Source: a virus
Reading direction: 5' to 3' (one strand)
DNA: 39,812 nt
Virus record (IMG/VR): IMGVR_UViG_3300043786_000796
Location: 1-39,812 of that record
The position numbers and the translations under genes are program-made. Below the pieces are notes generated by a model that did no database searches, was not told the origin of the DNA, and was given only the letters and a program-made list of their open reading frames with translations. Below are positions 1-6,423 of the stretch, one piece after another (positions within the stretch are counted from its first letter, which is position 1; every line of letters starts with the position of its first letter).

Positions 1-127
1 TCAATAGCCTTGGCGCGGGCCTCTGCTTTCATCTTGGTATGGACTAGGCAAACATCGGCGGCGTTATCGTAGCCGCAGGCGCATTTCACGTTGATGGATA
101 GCGCCTCGACTTGAGCAAGAGCCTCGT
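1..127. repeat. Left copy of 127-bp terminal direct repeat
   Basis: These 127 bases are identical to 39686-39812. The length equals a commonly used largest assembly k-mer, and a reading frame (230 leftward to 1, then 39685 to 39571) continues intact over the join. The repeat is therefore best read as the overlap left by assembling a circular or circularly permuted molecule and not as a biological terminal repeat. Confidence 0.93.
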
Positions 128-230
128 CCCGTTCGCGGATCAGGCGTTCAATCAAATCAGCCGCTTCGGTATTGCAAGGAAAAAGCCACTTCGACCGCAG
201 TTCATCTAGCAGTTCTTTGTAGTCGCTCAT
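1..230 (-). CDS. Small phage protein, 5' part; continues across the circular join (114 aa in all)
   Basis: Only the first 76 codons lie here; after closing the circle the frame continues at 39685 and stops at 39571, giving 114 residues. The start ATG (230-228) overlaps the stop of the upstream DUF551 gene as ATGA, so translation is probably coupled. The protein has a coiled-coil-like stretch rich in Arg/Glu/Asp (LIRERDEALAQVEAL), a CACGYDNAADVC segment and a C-terminal AILALRDKP-type end. It is a paralogue of the gene at 517-909: both have the MSD start, the RERDEA stretch, an ARAKAI(D/E)EAAA segment and the same C-terminus. Function unknown; such proteins are common in the accessory early regions of tailed phages. 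Confidence 0.8.
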   Translation of the reverse strand, partial: MSDYKELLDELRSKWLFPCNTEAADLIERLIRERDEALAQVEALSINVKCACGYDNAADVCLVHTKMKAEARAKAI

Positions 231-520
231 TCTGGTTTCCTTTCCAGTGCTGCGCTTGGTGGCTCTGGAAGGGGCATCCAGTGCGTTATCTCCAGCCGGT
301 CAAACGGCCCTTCTGCAAATCCTTTTAGGCGCTCGCGCACCACAGAACGGGCTTCATCATCGATCCACTCGCCCTTGAACCAAGAAACATCTGGAACGCG
401 AAATTCCACGTAAACCCGCAGTTCATCACTGTCGCGGGATGCAAGCCCAAGGGACTTGACCCAAATATCAACGTACGTCCCGTCCCGAGGCGCTGTCTCT
501 ATCGGCTTCCAGTCGGTCAT
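227..520 (-). CDS. DUF551-family phage protein
   Basis: 97 residues. The N-terminus has W4 followed by the TAPRDGT motif, and the C-terminal half carries THWMPLPEPP; this W-PI-TAPRDGT...THW-PLPEPP pattern is the signature of DUF551 (established family knowledge), small proteins of unknown function widespread in phage early regions. It sits in a chain of four leftward genes joined by ATGA overlaps: its own ATG overlaps the stop of the gene at 517-909, and its stop overlaps the next ATG at 230. The last residues, ALERKPE, are the same as the end of the protein at 906-1127, part of a duplicated module. Confidence 0.85.
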   Translation of the reverse strand: MTDWKPIETAPRDGTYVDIWVKSLGLASRDSDELRVYVEFRVPDVSWFKGEWIDDEARSVVRERLKGFAEGPFDRLEITHWMPLPEPPSAALERKPE

Positions 521-909
521 GGCTTGTCCCTTAGTGCGAGGATTGCGGTCGCCGCGTCGTTTCGTCCGCGCTCATACCCCATCTGATATTCTGTCTTTAT
601 ACTGAAATCGGGTTCCAGCCGCGCTACCGCAGCCGCTTCCTCAATAGCCTTGGCGCGGGCCTGCTTCTCGCCTTCAACACGGGCTTGATGCGTGGCGTTT
701 AGCGCCTGCTTATATTCTGCCGCTTCGGCAAGGGCCTCGTCCCGTTCCTTCATGTATGTTTCGATTATCGTTTGTGCGTAGTCTAAAGCCTCATCGCGGT
801 CATGGCGGGCCTCGTCCCGTTCGCGGATAATGCCCTGAACTGTGGTTGCCTCCGAAAACAACTGCGCCCTATGCAGCCTTTCAACAAGGGCCTGATCGGT
901 GTCGCTCAT
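517..909 (-). CDS. Ead/Ea22-like small phage protein (coiled coil)
   Basis: 130 residues, start ATG at 909 chosen because it overlaps the upstream stop as ATGA; a longer reading into the neighbouring gene has no support. The sequence is dominated by repeated Arg-Glu-Arg-Asp-Glu-Ala stretches (RERDEARHDRDEA, KERDEALAEAAEYKQ), predicted to form a coiled coil, then QARAKAIEEAAAVARLEP and a C-terminal AILALRDKP. General resemblance is to the Ead/Ea22-like group of accessory phage proteins, whose function is not known; this assignment is tentative. It is a paralogue of the gene crossing the circular join, sharing exact DNA blocks at both ends. Confidence 0.75.
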   Translation of the reverse strand: MSDTDQALVERLHRAQLFSEATTVQGIIRERDEARHDRDEALDYAQTIIETYMKERDEALAEAAEYKQALNATHQARVEGEKQARAKAIEEAAAVARLEPDFSIKTEYQMGYERGRNDAATAILALRDKP

Positions 910-1127
910 TCTGGTTTCCTTTCCAGTGCCTGCGCCAAAGCATCGGCCACTTCGACTGACCTCCGCGCAAACATCTGCGCCATCGTCTCGCCCGCAAGGC
1001 ATTCATGGGGATTGCACTTGGCAATGACAGCGGGGAGCGCTTGCGCCGCGAAGTACTCGCGCTTGGTGAGGCCGCGATTTGGAATAAAGGCGTTAAACGG
1101 AAACGCCGGTTCATCTGCTGTGCTCAT
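906..1127 (-). CDS. Small phage protein with GLTKREYFAA motif
   Basis: 73 residues. The GLTKREYFAAQALPAVIA segment is a recurring motif (G-x-T-x-R-E/D-Y-F-A-A-x-A) of short hypothetical proteins in early regions of tailed phages; no function is established. A strong ribosome site (AGGAGAGAGA) lies just before ATG 1127. The stop overlaps the next ATG as ATGA at 906-909. The C-terminus ALERKPE is shared with the DUF551 protein at 227-520, and the underlying DNA is an exact 29-base repeat (901-929 and 222-250). Confidence 0.8.
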   Translation of the reverse strand: MSTADEPAFPFNAFIPNRGLTKREYFAAQALPAVIAKCNPHECLAGETMAQMFARRSVEVADALAQALERKPE

Positions 1128-1224
1128 TTCTCTCTCCTAGGTGCGGTCGTCGTGCCGCGTTCGCTTGTGTTATCAATGGCCGTTTTGCGTCGGTGCGGGC
1201 TTGCAAGTCTCTGATTTCACTCAA
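1111..1224 (-). CDS. Possible 37-aa peptide gene
   Basis: An open frame without stop covers the gap between the integrase stop and the gene at 1127. The most credible start is TTG 1224, preceded by AGGAG eight bases upstream (TAGGAGTGCAAGTTTTG); the product MSEIRDLQART... is highly charged and overlaps the next gene by 17 bases. The frame is also open further upstream, so the start is uncertain. No family recognised. This interval (1128-1276), just downstream of the integrase gene, is also where an attachment site could lie, as in lambda, but no core can be named without the host sequence. Confidence 0.35.
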   Translation of the reverse strand: MSEIRDLQARTDAKRPLITQANAARRPHLGERNEHSR

Positions 1225-1276
1225 AACTTGCACTCCTAGCTGAATCGCAAGTCCGCGCAAGACCTCTTGTTTCTGT

Positions 1277-2335
1277 TCACTTTTTCGATCTATTTCCCGC
1301 ACCGGATCCCAGGTGCGGGCGCATCGCGTTGGCAATTCGTTCCGACGCCATGCCTGCCAGGCGCTTCTCGTTCGCCTGCCTTGTGTATGTTTCAGCCATC
1401 GACAGCCTCGACCAGCCGAACATCGCCATCAGTTCATGCGCGCTGGCGCCGTCGTCTGCGGCTATCGTTGCGCCGGCCTTCCGCAGGCCGTGGGCTCGCC
1501 CTGGGACGCCAGCTGCCTTGCATGCCTCCCCGAACCAGATCCCGAAGCTGTTGGCGCTTGTGAACGGCTTGCCGGCGCTCGTTGTCAGGAATGCCAGATC
1601 GCCGGTCGGCGTGGCGTCTATCGAGGCTCGGAGTTCTGACCAGATGGGGATGTGTACGGGCTTTCCGGTTTTCTCGGTCCGCACTGACAGAACTCCTCCC
1701 GCCAAGTGCTGGCGGCCGATCCTATAAATGTCGGAACGCCGCAGGCCGGTGAACAGCAGTAAATCCATTGCCAATCGTTCCCGAGCGCCGACCGGCCAGT
1801 GTTGTCTGTATTTCTCCACCTCCGCCACTGTCCAGACATGATGTCCCTCCGAATTGAAACGCGGCCTCGAGACGCCGTCGCAGGGGTTCTTGTCGACCAG
1901 TTCGACCGACACCGCCCATTTGAACAGCTGCTGCATGGCAATGAGGAATTGAATGCCGCTGGACGGCGAGCGCCGATCGATGCCGGCAACGATGTGCTTC
2001 CGGCTGATGGCCTTGAACGGCTCGTCACCGGCTGATTTGACGACCGCCTGCATGATGGCATCGCGGCGCTTGCGTGTGCTGCCTCTGAGGCTGGCGTAGT
2101 GAGCGCTCTGCTTGTAGCGGGCGACGAGCCACGCCATCGTCCCGCCACGCTCTGGCTCCCGGTGCCGAGCCTCGCCCTTCAGGGCGGCCATGTAGGCGGC
2201 GTCGAAGTCTGGCGTGCCAAACTCCGGCAATCGCGTCCTGGCGCCCTTCCCCTTCCGAAAATAGTAGACGGCGCGGCCGTGACGGCTGCGCTCTCGGTAG
2301 ACAAACGGCGGAAGGCGGCGGGGCATGGCCGGCAT
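1277..2335 (-). CDS. int: Tyrosine-type integrase
   Basis: 352 residues from ATG 2335, whose A is shared with the preceding gene's TGA (TGATG), so translation is coupled. It catalyses site-specific recombination between phage and host attachment sites. Counting from the in-frame TTG at 2338, the catalytic residues visible are Arg200 (TGLRRSD), a Lys at 223 or 226 (TEKTGKPVHIPI), His283 and Arg286 (HGLRKAG), Trp309 in place of the usual second His (FGWSRLSMAETY) and nucleophile Tyr318. The N-terminal ~65 residues (arginine-rich, VYYFRKGKGARTRLPEFG) match an arm-type binding domain and 65-165 the core-binding helical domain. The GW variant is often seen in alphaproteobacterial integrases. It lies at the distal end of the leftward early operon. 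Confidence 0.95.
   Translation of the reverse strand: MPAMPRRLPPFVYRERSRHGRAVYYFRKGKGARTRLPEFGTPDFDAAYMAALKGEARHREPERGGTMAWLVARYKQSAHYASLRGSTRKRRDAIMQAVVKSAGDEPFKAISRKHIVAGIDRRSPSSGIQFLIAMQQLFKWAVSVELVDKNPCDGVSRPRFNSEGHHVWTVAEVEKYRQHWPVGARERLAMDLLLFTGLRRSDIYRIGRQHLAGGVLSVRTEKTGKPVHIPIWSELRASIDATPTGDLAFLTTSAGKPFTSANSFGIWFGEACKAAGVPGRAHGLRKAGATIAADDGASAHELMAMFGWSRLSMAETYTRQANEKRLAGMASERIANAMRPHLGSGAGNRSKK
1296..1319. repeat. 8-bp inverted repeat at integrase 3' end
   Basis: CCCGCACC (1296-1303) and GGTGCGGG (1312-1319) form a perfect eight-base stem around GGATCCCA. It lies inside the last codons of the integrase gene. There is no T-run on either strand, so it is not a standard terminator; it could influence integrase mRNA stability or be incidental. 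Confidence 0.4.
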
Positions 2336-2502
2336 CAAAGGACAATCACCTTGCCTTCGTCAATGATCTCGCTGGCGTGTTCCGGCACAAAACGGATTTT
2401 GACGCCGCGCACCTCGACCTCGATCGGACAGCCGGTCAGCTTGGCGGTTTCGGCCAGTTTCACGGCGTCCGATTTCTTGAGGAGGGCGGCGCGGGTGTTC
2501 AC
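2335..2502 (-). CDS. 55-aa protein upstream of integrase; candidate recombination directionality factor
   Basis: GTG start at 2502 overlaps the HNH gene's stop as GTGA, and the stop TGA shares a base with the integrase ATG. The product is 55 residues: a basic, helical N-terminal part (LLKKSDAVKLAETAKLTGCP) followed by a beta-like part (IEVEVRGVKIRFVP) and an acidic tail. No firm family is recognised. Position immediately upstream of int, small size and basic helical start are what one expects of an excisionase, but this is inference from place and size only. It is too short for usual gene-length cut-offs. Confidence 0.72.
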   Translation of the reverse strand: MNTRAALLKKSDAVKLAETAKLTGCPIEVEVRGVKIRFVPEHASEIIDEGKVIVL

Positions 2503-2852
2503 TCCACGCTCCTGTAGAAAGGCCTCTTGCGCTCAGGCAGGGCTTTGGCGAGCGGCGTGGTCGCCCGCTCCTGTGGCGGGGCTTTCTTCGTCCTACCGGC
2601 TCCTGTGGCCTTATCCCTCTGCCGGTCGGCCTTGCGGACACGGCGGATGTCGTCGTCTGATTTGGTCTTGTGGCATGGCACGCACAGCAACTGGCCATTG
2701 GCGGCTTTATTCGGCCCGCCGAGGATGTCGGGCAGGATATGGTCGCAATGACCCTCGCCCTTTTTCAGGACGGCGCCGCACCGCTCGCACTTGCCAGCGG
2801 CACGGGCCACAATCTCAGCCTTTACCTTGCGGGAAAACTCATCGCGCGGCAT
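2499..2852 (-). CDS. HNH endonuclease
   Basis: 117 residues. Zinc-binding pairs C22-x2-C25 and C57-x2-C60 frame the HNH core: HCDHILP with D37-H38, N52 in NGQLLC, and H61 in CHKTKSDDD. This is the compact beta-beta-alpha metal nuclease. A basic tail follows (RRVRKADRQRDKATGAGRTKK). HNH proteins in phages often assist terminase cutting, but those sit beside terminase; this one is in the early recombination operon next to RecT and integrase, so a role in DNA processing, recombination or homing is equally possible. It overlaps the upstream gene by 14 bases and the next gene by four. Confidence 0.9.
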   Translation of the reverse strand: MPRDEFSRKVKAEIVARAAGKCERCGAVLKKGEGHCDHILPDILGGPNKAANGQLLCVPCHKTKSDDDIRRVRKADRQRDKATGAGRTKKAPPQERATTPLAKALPERKRPFYRSVE

Positions 2853-3051
2853 CGTACTTCAACCTTACAGCGTTTTCGTATTCCTTCTGCAAAAACGCCA
2901 AAAGCGCCGGGACATCTTCTCCGCAAGCCAAGGTTCTGCTTTCGTCGCGAATCTCGACGCCCGAAAAAATAATTGCCACTTCACCGGTAGTCTCATCGAC
3001 CTCAACCCAGAACTGGTCGCCGCCTACCTCTTCAAATATGACTTTTGCCAT
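2839..3051 (-). CDS. Small acidic early protein, unknown
   Basis: 70 residues from ATG 3051, which has AGGAG ten bases upstream; an earlier in-frame ATG at 3069 overlaps the previous stop as ATGA and cannot be excluded. The product begins MAKVIFEEVGGDQFWVEVDE and looks like a small beta-rich domain with a C-terminal helix (PALLAFLQKEYENAVRLKYD). No family recognised. It is embedded in the leftward early operon between the winged-helix and HNH genes. Confidence 0.7.
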   Translation of the reverse strand: MAKVIFEEVGGDQFWVEVDETTGEVAIIFSGVEIRDESRTLACGEDVPALLAFLQKEYENAVRLKYDAAR

Positions 3052-3065
3052 GTCGTTATTGCTCC

Positions 3066-3362
3066 TCATCGCGCGGCATCAGCAGCGCCCCAGGCCCAGA
3101 CCTCTTTCCCGTCAGGCCCGACCTTCTTCCAATACTTCTGGATCTTGCCCTGCTGGCCGAGTTCCGTGAGGCGGGGGCGAACGGCAAACTGGCTGACGCA
3201 CAACTCCTCGCCGGCCTGGTAGCAGGTCAGAACCCTGCCGGCATTGAACAGATCCATGAGGCGATCGCGGATGGATGCGGCGCGGCCAGAGCCCTCAATG
3301 CGCTCGGCCGCTGCCTTCGATGTCGTCTCTTCCTTGTAGCCTGCGGTGCGGGGATAGTTCAT
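3066..3362 (-). CDS. Winged-helix DNA-binding protein
   Basis: 98 residues. Residues ~28-90 have the winged helix-turn-helix pattern: RDRLMDLFNAGRVLTCYQAGEEL, then CVSQFAVRPRLTELGQQGKI as the recognition helix, and a wing with QKYWKKVGPDGKEVWAW. The N-terminus MNYPRTAGYKEETTSKAAAE is typical of a group of phage wHTH proteins found beside recombination genes. Role (transcription control or a replication/recombination accessory) is not established. It begins one base after the stop of the RecT gene. Confidence 0.75.
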   Translation of the reverse strand: MNYPRTAGYKEETTSKAAAERIEGSGRAASIRDRLMDLFNAGRVLTCYQAGEELCVSQFAVRPRLTELGQQGKIQKYWKKVGPDGKEVWAWGAADAAR

Positions 3363-3363
3363 G

Positions 3364-4263
3364 TCAGGCCTGCTCCTTGTCCAGCTGCTGTTCGAATGCC
3401 TCGAGGCGCGCCTTCAGTTCGAGCGCCGCGTCCTTGTCGTGAGCCCAGAATTGCTTCAGCGACTCTCGGTTCTGCTCGCGCAGGGTCACGACCATCGACG
3501 GGTCGTCCTTGTGCTGGTGCATGAATGCCGACCAGCGGTCGAAATACTGGCCGATCGGGACAAACTCGATGCCCTGGCCGAAGGTCAGCGCGATGGAGTT
3601 GTCGTGTTTGATCGAGGTCAGCGTGCGCTCCAGGCGCCCCGCCTCGGCGATCTCGGAGGCTGTGCGATCATCCACGATCGCCTTCTCCATCTCTTCCTCG
3701 CCGTAGAGGTCGCCGAACTCCTCGGGCCAGCCGGCGCGCAGCGCCTGCGATTCGGCGCACTTCTCGAGCATGATGCGCGGCATCTTCGCCCACATATCCG
3801 TGAGTTTCTGGCCGATGACCTTGCGGTTCCCGGTTTGCGGGTCGTCGCCCCAGCGCTTTTCCAAAGGCGCAAATTCGTCCCAGTAAGCCTCGCCCACGAT
3901 CGGGTGCCACTGGCCCTGCCGGTCCTGCCAATGCAATTCGACAGTGACGCTGACGAGCCCTGCGGGGTTCAGTTCGCCCTTCTGCGAGAAGTCGGTCACG
4001 AAGACCGCAGGCTTCGATTTCGGCCGGTAGTTGCCGCAGCGCGCCGCCACGCAGCGGTAGCCGTCACGCGTCAGGATCAGCGTCATCTGGCGCTTGTCGG
4101 CCTTGTCCTTGTTGAAAATCATCGGGATGATCTGCCGGCGGAACGGGTCGAGCCCGTACTTCTTCGCCGCGAGCATGTAGAGGTCGAACTCGGTCGCGTT
4201 GCAGTCCCGCGCAAGCGTGCGCTTCAGGACATCCATTTCGCGCTGGGTGGTGATTGCGTTCAT
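3364..4263 (-). CDS. bet: RecT/Bet-type single-strand annealing protein
   Basis: 299 residues from ATG 4263, which shares its A with the upstream TGA. The RecT-family core is visible: CNATEFDLYMLAAKKYGLDPF near the start, then QMTLILTRDGYRCVAAR, PAVFVTDF, VSVTVELHWQD, and KMPRIMLEKCAESQALRAGWP, a pattern typical of the lambda Bet/RecT superfamily. It anneals complementary strands in phage recombination. The usual partner exonuclease is not recognisable next to it; a Gp157-like protein lies directly upstream instead, a pairing also seen in other phages. The C-terminus is charged (DKDAALELKARLEAFEQQLDKEQA). Confidence 0.92.
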   Translation of the reverse strand: MNAITTQREMDVLKRTLARDCNATEFDLYMLAAKKYGLDPFRRQIIPMIFNKDKADKRQMTLILTRDGYRCVAARCGNYRPKSKPAVFVTDFSQKGELNPAGLVSVTVELHWQDRQGQWHPIVGEAYWDEFAPLEKRWGDDPQTGNRKVIGQKLTDMWAKMPRIMLEKCAESQALRAGWPEEFGDLYGEEEMEKAIVDDRTASEIAEAGRLERTLTSIKHDNSIALTFGQGIEFVPIGQYFDRWSAFMHQHKDDPSMVVTLREQNRESLKQFWAHDKDAALELKARLEAFEQQLDKEQA

Positions 4264-4772
4264 CACTTGCTCCTGATCGTTACGGTGATCGACCCGTTGT
4301 CGAGGGTCGCGCCTGGAACCTTGTTGGTATCATTGGCCTTGAGAAACGCAGCGAGGCCGCGCTTGTCGAGTTTGGGGTCGCCGCGAACCCACCACTGAGC
4401 GGGGATTGCGGCCTCGTCGGTGATCACCAGCCCGGGCTGGCGCTGCGACATGGAGACGGTCGCCTGCGGCAGCGTGACCTTCTTCGCGGCTGCGGCGTCG
4501 AGCGTCATCGCGAGCAGCGTGCGGATGCGCTGCTCCCGTTCTTCGAAGCGCTTCTTGCGGGCCTGCAAGTCCGAGATCATCCGGCTGACTGCCTCGGCGT
4601 ATGCCTCGTCGGCGAGGATCTGGTCGACGCAATAGGAGGCGAAGCCCTCAAGGTCGACCTCGCCTTCGACCATGTCGCGAAACAGGTCAGGATCCTCGCC
4701 GCACAGTTCCTTCAGCGAGGTGATTGCGACCTGCAGTGCACCTGCCTTGCGTTCAAGTTCGATGGTTTCCAT
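4263..4772 (-). CDS. Gp157-family (siphovirus Gp157-like) protein
   Basis: 169 residues. The N-terminal half is helical and acidic (SLKELCGEDPDLFRDMVEGEVDLEG), followed by DLQARKKRFEEREQRIRTLLAMTLDAAAAKKVTLP, then TVSMSQRQPGLVITDEAAIPAQWW and DKRGLAAFLKANDTNKVPGATL. This order matches the Sipho_Gp157 family, which is common beside RecT/Bet genes; resistance and recombination roles have been proposed but the biochemical function is unsettled. Start and stop are joined to neighbours through one-base TGATG overlaps. Confidence 0.88.
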   Translation of the reverse strand: METIELERKAGALQVAITSLKELCGEDPDLFRDMVEGEVDLEGFASYCVDQILADEAYAEAVSRMISDLQARKKRFEEREQRIRTLLAMTLDAAAAKKVTLPQATVSMSQRQPGLVITDEAAIPAQWWVRGDPKLDKRGLAAFLKANDTNKVPGATLDNGSITVTIRSK

Positions 4773-4885
4773 CAGAAGATCTCCGGTAGCCAGAGGGCGA
4801 GCGCCAGAAGGAAGCCGCCCATGACGGCGGCCTCCAACAGCGAGCGGGGAAGGTGAGGAAGGGTTTCGCGCAGGAAGTCACGCAT
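4772..4885 (-). CDS. 37-aa single-span membrane peptide
   Basis: ATG 4885 overlaps the upstream stop by eight bases, and the stop shares a base with the next ATG (4772), a close packing that supports a real gene despite its length. Residues 19-33 (AAVMGGFLLALALWL) form one hydrophobic helix; the N-terminus MRDFLRETLPHLPRS is charged. Function unknown; a small membrane peptide in an early operon could act on host membrane or phage exclusion, but nothing in the sequence decides this. Confidence 0.6.
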   Translation of the reverse strand: MRDFLRETLPHLPRSLLEAAVMGGFLLALALWLPEIF

Positions 4886-5066
4886 TGACGCCCTCCTTCA
4901 AAATGCCGCCGACCTTGATCTGTTCTTGGCGGAGTTCCTTCAGGTATGCCCGCTTCTGCTCAAGCGTCATGCGGGCGACCGACCTATCGAAAGGTTCTCG
5001 GCCAAGGCTCTGAAGAGCAAGGCGAATGCTGATCGTGAGGAATGATCCTTCGCGGGCGCTACGCAT
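4878..5066 (-). CDS. Small early protein, unknown
   Basis: 62 residues from ATG 5066, which shares its A with the preceding TGA. Basic and helical (MTLEQKRAYLKELRQEQIKVGG); no family recognised. Tight coupling with both neighbours supports its reality. Confidence 0.65.
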   Translation of the reverse strand: MRSAREGSFLTISIRLALQSLGREPFDRSVARMTLEQKRAYLKELRQEQIKVGGILKEGVNA

Positions 5067-5365
5067 CACAGGCTCTCCCTCTGGGAAAAGCCCAAGGTGA
5101 GCGGGTCGGGGAAGTCGCTGGTGTAGACCTCGCGCTCGGTGATCACGGTATGCTTGGGCGGCTGCTCGGCCTCCTCTTCGATTTTCTCGACGCGATAGCC
5201 GAGCGCCTCGGCCAATTTGGCAAACTCAACGTGGACTTGTTTTACGAGAAAATTGCGGTGCCCGTCTTTTGGAGTCGACCAATAGGCGGCGGTCATCAAC
5301 TGCGCGATTTCTTGCGCTTGATGCCGCCCTTTCAAAATGTCGGTGTTATAATCTTCGAACGCCAT
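5066..5365 (-). CDS. Early protein, unknown (99 aa)
   Basis: 99 residues, starting MAFEDYNTDILKGRHQAQEIAQLM with a helical, acidic middle (EFAKLAEALGYRVEKIEEEAEQ). No catalytic motif is visible and no family is recognised. It follows the first gene of the early operon by two bases and its ribosome site (GGGAGATC) falls at that gene's end. Confidence 0.72.
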   Translation of the reverse strand: MAFEDYNTDILKGRHQAQEIAQLMTAAYWSTPKDGHRNFLVKQVHVEFAKLAEALGYRVEKIEEEAEQPPKHTVITEREVYTSDFPDPLTLGFSQRESL

Positions 5366-5367
5366 TT

Positions 5368-5619
5368 TCAGATCTCCCGTAGGTTGAAGCCGCCGCTGTT
5401 CACGAATGCGACGGGGTCGAAAAATCGGATGTTTTTTTCGCGGAACTCGCGCAGGTCAGCGGCGTGAAACACGCGTTGGCGAGCCGCATTCTTGAGGTGC
5501 AACGCTGCAAGCGCTGCCCTGCCCTGGCGCCTGGCAGACCTGGCAAGTTCCACCTGGGTGGCATGCTCCCGCCTGCTGACTTCTCGGTAGTCCGTGTCGC
5601 GCCAGACAATAGGTTTCAT
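5368..5619 (-). CDS. First gene of leftward early operon, unknown (83 aa)
   Basis: 83 residues with many Arg and Ala (VELARSARRQGRAALAALHLKNAARQRVF), net basic, so it may bind nucleic acid, but no named domain is seen. It has a very good ribosome site (AAGGAGG eight bases before ATG 5619) and is the first gene behind the operator-covered promoter at 5643-5671, with a predicted leader of about 17 bases. Confidence 0.75.
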   Translation of the reverse strand: MKPIVWRDTDYREVSRREHATQVELARSARRQGRAALAALHLKNAARQRVFHAADLREFREKNIRFFDPVAFVNSGGFNLREI

Positions 5620-5642
5620 GTGAAACGCCTCCTTGAGCGGAG

Positions 5643-5671
5643 ACTATAGGATTTGTCCCATTACATGTAAA
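5643..5671 (-). promoter_or_regulatory. Leftward early promoter (PL)
   Basis: Read on the minus strand: -35 TTTACA (5671-5666), a 17-base spacer, -10 TATAGT (5648-5643). Both hexamers are close to the sigma-70 consensus. One operator covers the spacer and -10 and another covers the upstream edge of the -35, as expected for a repressor-shut early promoter. Confidence 0.8.
5646..5661. promoter_or_regulatory. Repressor operator OL1 (ATAGGA-N4-TCCCAT)
   Basis: 16-bp imperfect palindrome ATAGGATTTGTCCCAT overlapping the -10 and spacer of PL. It shares its half-sites with the operators at 5671, 6374, 6396, 11159 and 20134. Confidence 0.8.
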
Positions 5672-5686
5672 TGGGAATCATCCCAT
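5671..5686. promoter_or_regulatory. Repressor operator OL2 (perfect ATGGGA-N4-TCCCAT)
   Basis: ATGGGAATCATCCCAT, with perfect six-base arms, centred 25 bp from OL1 and abutting the -35 of PL. Its centre contains GAATC, a GANTC site of the kind methylated by CcrM in alphaproteobacteria. Confidence 0.82.
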
Positions 5687-5703
5687 CAGCAGGACAAAAT
5701 TTT

Positions 5704-6339
5704 TTAGACGCGGCCGGCGCGCCAGACTACCCGGCCGGCAACGCTGATGTCGGAGAGCGGCACCTCGTATCGGGTGTGCAGTGAATTATCGCTGATCAGC
5801 ACTGCGACGGCCTTGCCTGGCACCTTCTCGACCCTCTTGATCACTGTCCCGTCGCCATCGAACAAGACGAAAATCCCGGGCTGCGAGATCTGAGTGTCAG
5901 ATAGGTTGACCAGGATCCGATCGCCGCTGGACAGCGTCGGCTCCATACTGTCGCCGCGGACTTCAATCATCGCCAGCTTGGTTTGGCCGAGCCGCAGTTC
6001 GCTCGAAAGGTAATCCTCGGGAAACGGCCAATTGGAAACCACGTTCTCATTGCTAACCACGGCGCCGCCGCCAGCTGACGCGTGGACGCCATATTCTGGC
6101 ACCGATCTATAGTGTGCAGGCACGGTTTCGGCCGTAATTGGCCCGCCGATTTCGCTTTCCGATAAGCCCAGCAAAGCTGCGACCTTTTTCCGGTCGCGCT
6201 CCTTTAACTCTACCGGAATGCCTCGATTAAAAAACTGGTGCATGTAGGCGTCGTTGCGCCCCATCGCTAGGGACAGGGCCTTCATATCCATGCCGCGCTC
6301 GGTGAGCGCCCTCAGGATCCGTTTACGCACAACATCCAT
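5704..6339 (-). CDS. LexA-like (S24 peptidase) phage repressor
   Basis: 211 residues. The N-terminal ~60 residues form a helix-turn-helix (MDMKALSLAMGRNDAYMHQFFNRG). The C-terminal half is an S24 self-cleaving domain: Ser131 in RGDSMEPTLSSGDRILV and Lys168 in TVIKRVE form the Ser-Lys dyad, and Ala89-Gly90 (HASAGGGAVV) is a likely self-cleavage site. Known family behaviour: RecA-stimulated cleavage after DNA damage lifts repression. It faces a small Cro-like gene across an 84-base region holding three operators, and flanks PL with two more. No ribosome site precedes ATG 6339; the predicted promoter places the transcript start at or next to the ATG, so the message may be leaderless, as lambda cI is from PRM. 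Confidence 0.93.
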   Translation of the reverse strand: MDVVRKRILRALTERGMDMKALSLAMGRNDAYMHQFFNRGIPVELKERDRKKVAALLGLSESEIGGPITAETVPAHYRSVPEYGVHASAGGGAVVSNENVVSNWPFPEDYLSSELRLGQTKLAMIEVRGDSMEPTLSSGDRILVNLSDTQISQPGIFVLFDGDGTVIKRVEKVPGKAVAVLISDNSLHTRYEVPLSDISVAGRVVWRAGRV

Positions 6340-6345
6340 GCAATT

Positions 6346-6373
6346 TTTCTAAAGCAAAAATAGGATTTGTAAA
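6346..6373 (-). promoter_or_regulatory. Repressor maintenance promoter (PRM-like)
   Basis: Minus strand -35 TTTACA (6373-6368), 16-base spacer, -10 TAGAAA (6351-6346). A start about seven bases on falls at ATG 6339, giving a leaderless repressor message. The weak outer operator 6360-6375 overlaps it. Confidence 0.5.
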
Positions 6374-6375
6374 AT
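6360..6375. promoter_or_regulatory. Weak operator copy OR3-like
   Basis: ATAGGATTTGTAAAAT keeps one good half-site (ATAGGA, same TTTG centre as OL1) but the other arm is degenerate. It overlaps the repressor promoter and shares two bases with the next operator. Confidence 0.5.
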
Positions 6376-6389
6376 CGGACATATCCCAT
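6374..6389. promoter_or_regulatory. Operator OR2-like (ATCGGA-N4-TCCCAT)
   Basis: ATCGGACATATCCCAT, one mismatch from a perfect palindrome of the family; it lies between the divergent promoters and touches the first base of the rightward -35 at 6389. Confidence 0.7.
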
Positions 6390-6417
6390 TGACCTATGGG
6401 ATTTCTCCCATTAGGTT
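6389..6417 (+). promoter_or_regulatory. Rightward early promoter (PR)
   Basis: -35 TTGACC (6389-6394), 17-base spacer, -10 TAGGTT (6412-6417). The spacer is almost exactly the perfect operator 6396-6411. Transcription would start near 6424, which is the ATG of the next gene, and no ribosome site is present, so the message may be leaderless. Confidence 0.65.
6396..6411. promoter_or_regulatory. Operator OR1-like (perfect ATGGGA-N4-TCCCAT)
   Basis: ATGGGATTTCTCCCAT with perfect six-base arms filling the spacer of the rightward promoter; binding here would block rightward early transcription. Confidence 0.82.
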
Positions 6418-6423
6418 AACCGT

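Noticed and set aside
1296-1319. A tRNA-derived attP core or a terminator at the integrase end
   Set aside because: Only an eight-base stem is visible; there is no T-run, no tRNA 3'-end pattern and no host sequence to compare.
3361-4398. A 345-codon plus-strand frame opposite the RecT gene
   Set aside because: Antisense shadow; the RecT/Bet motifs on the minus strand settle the coding strand.
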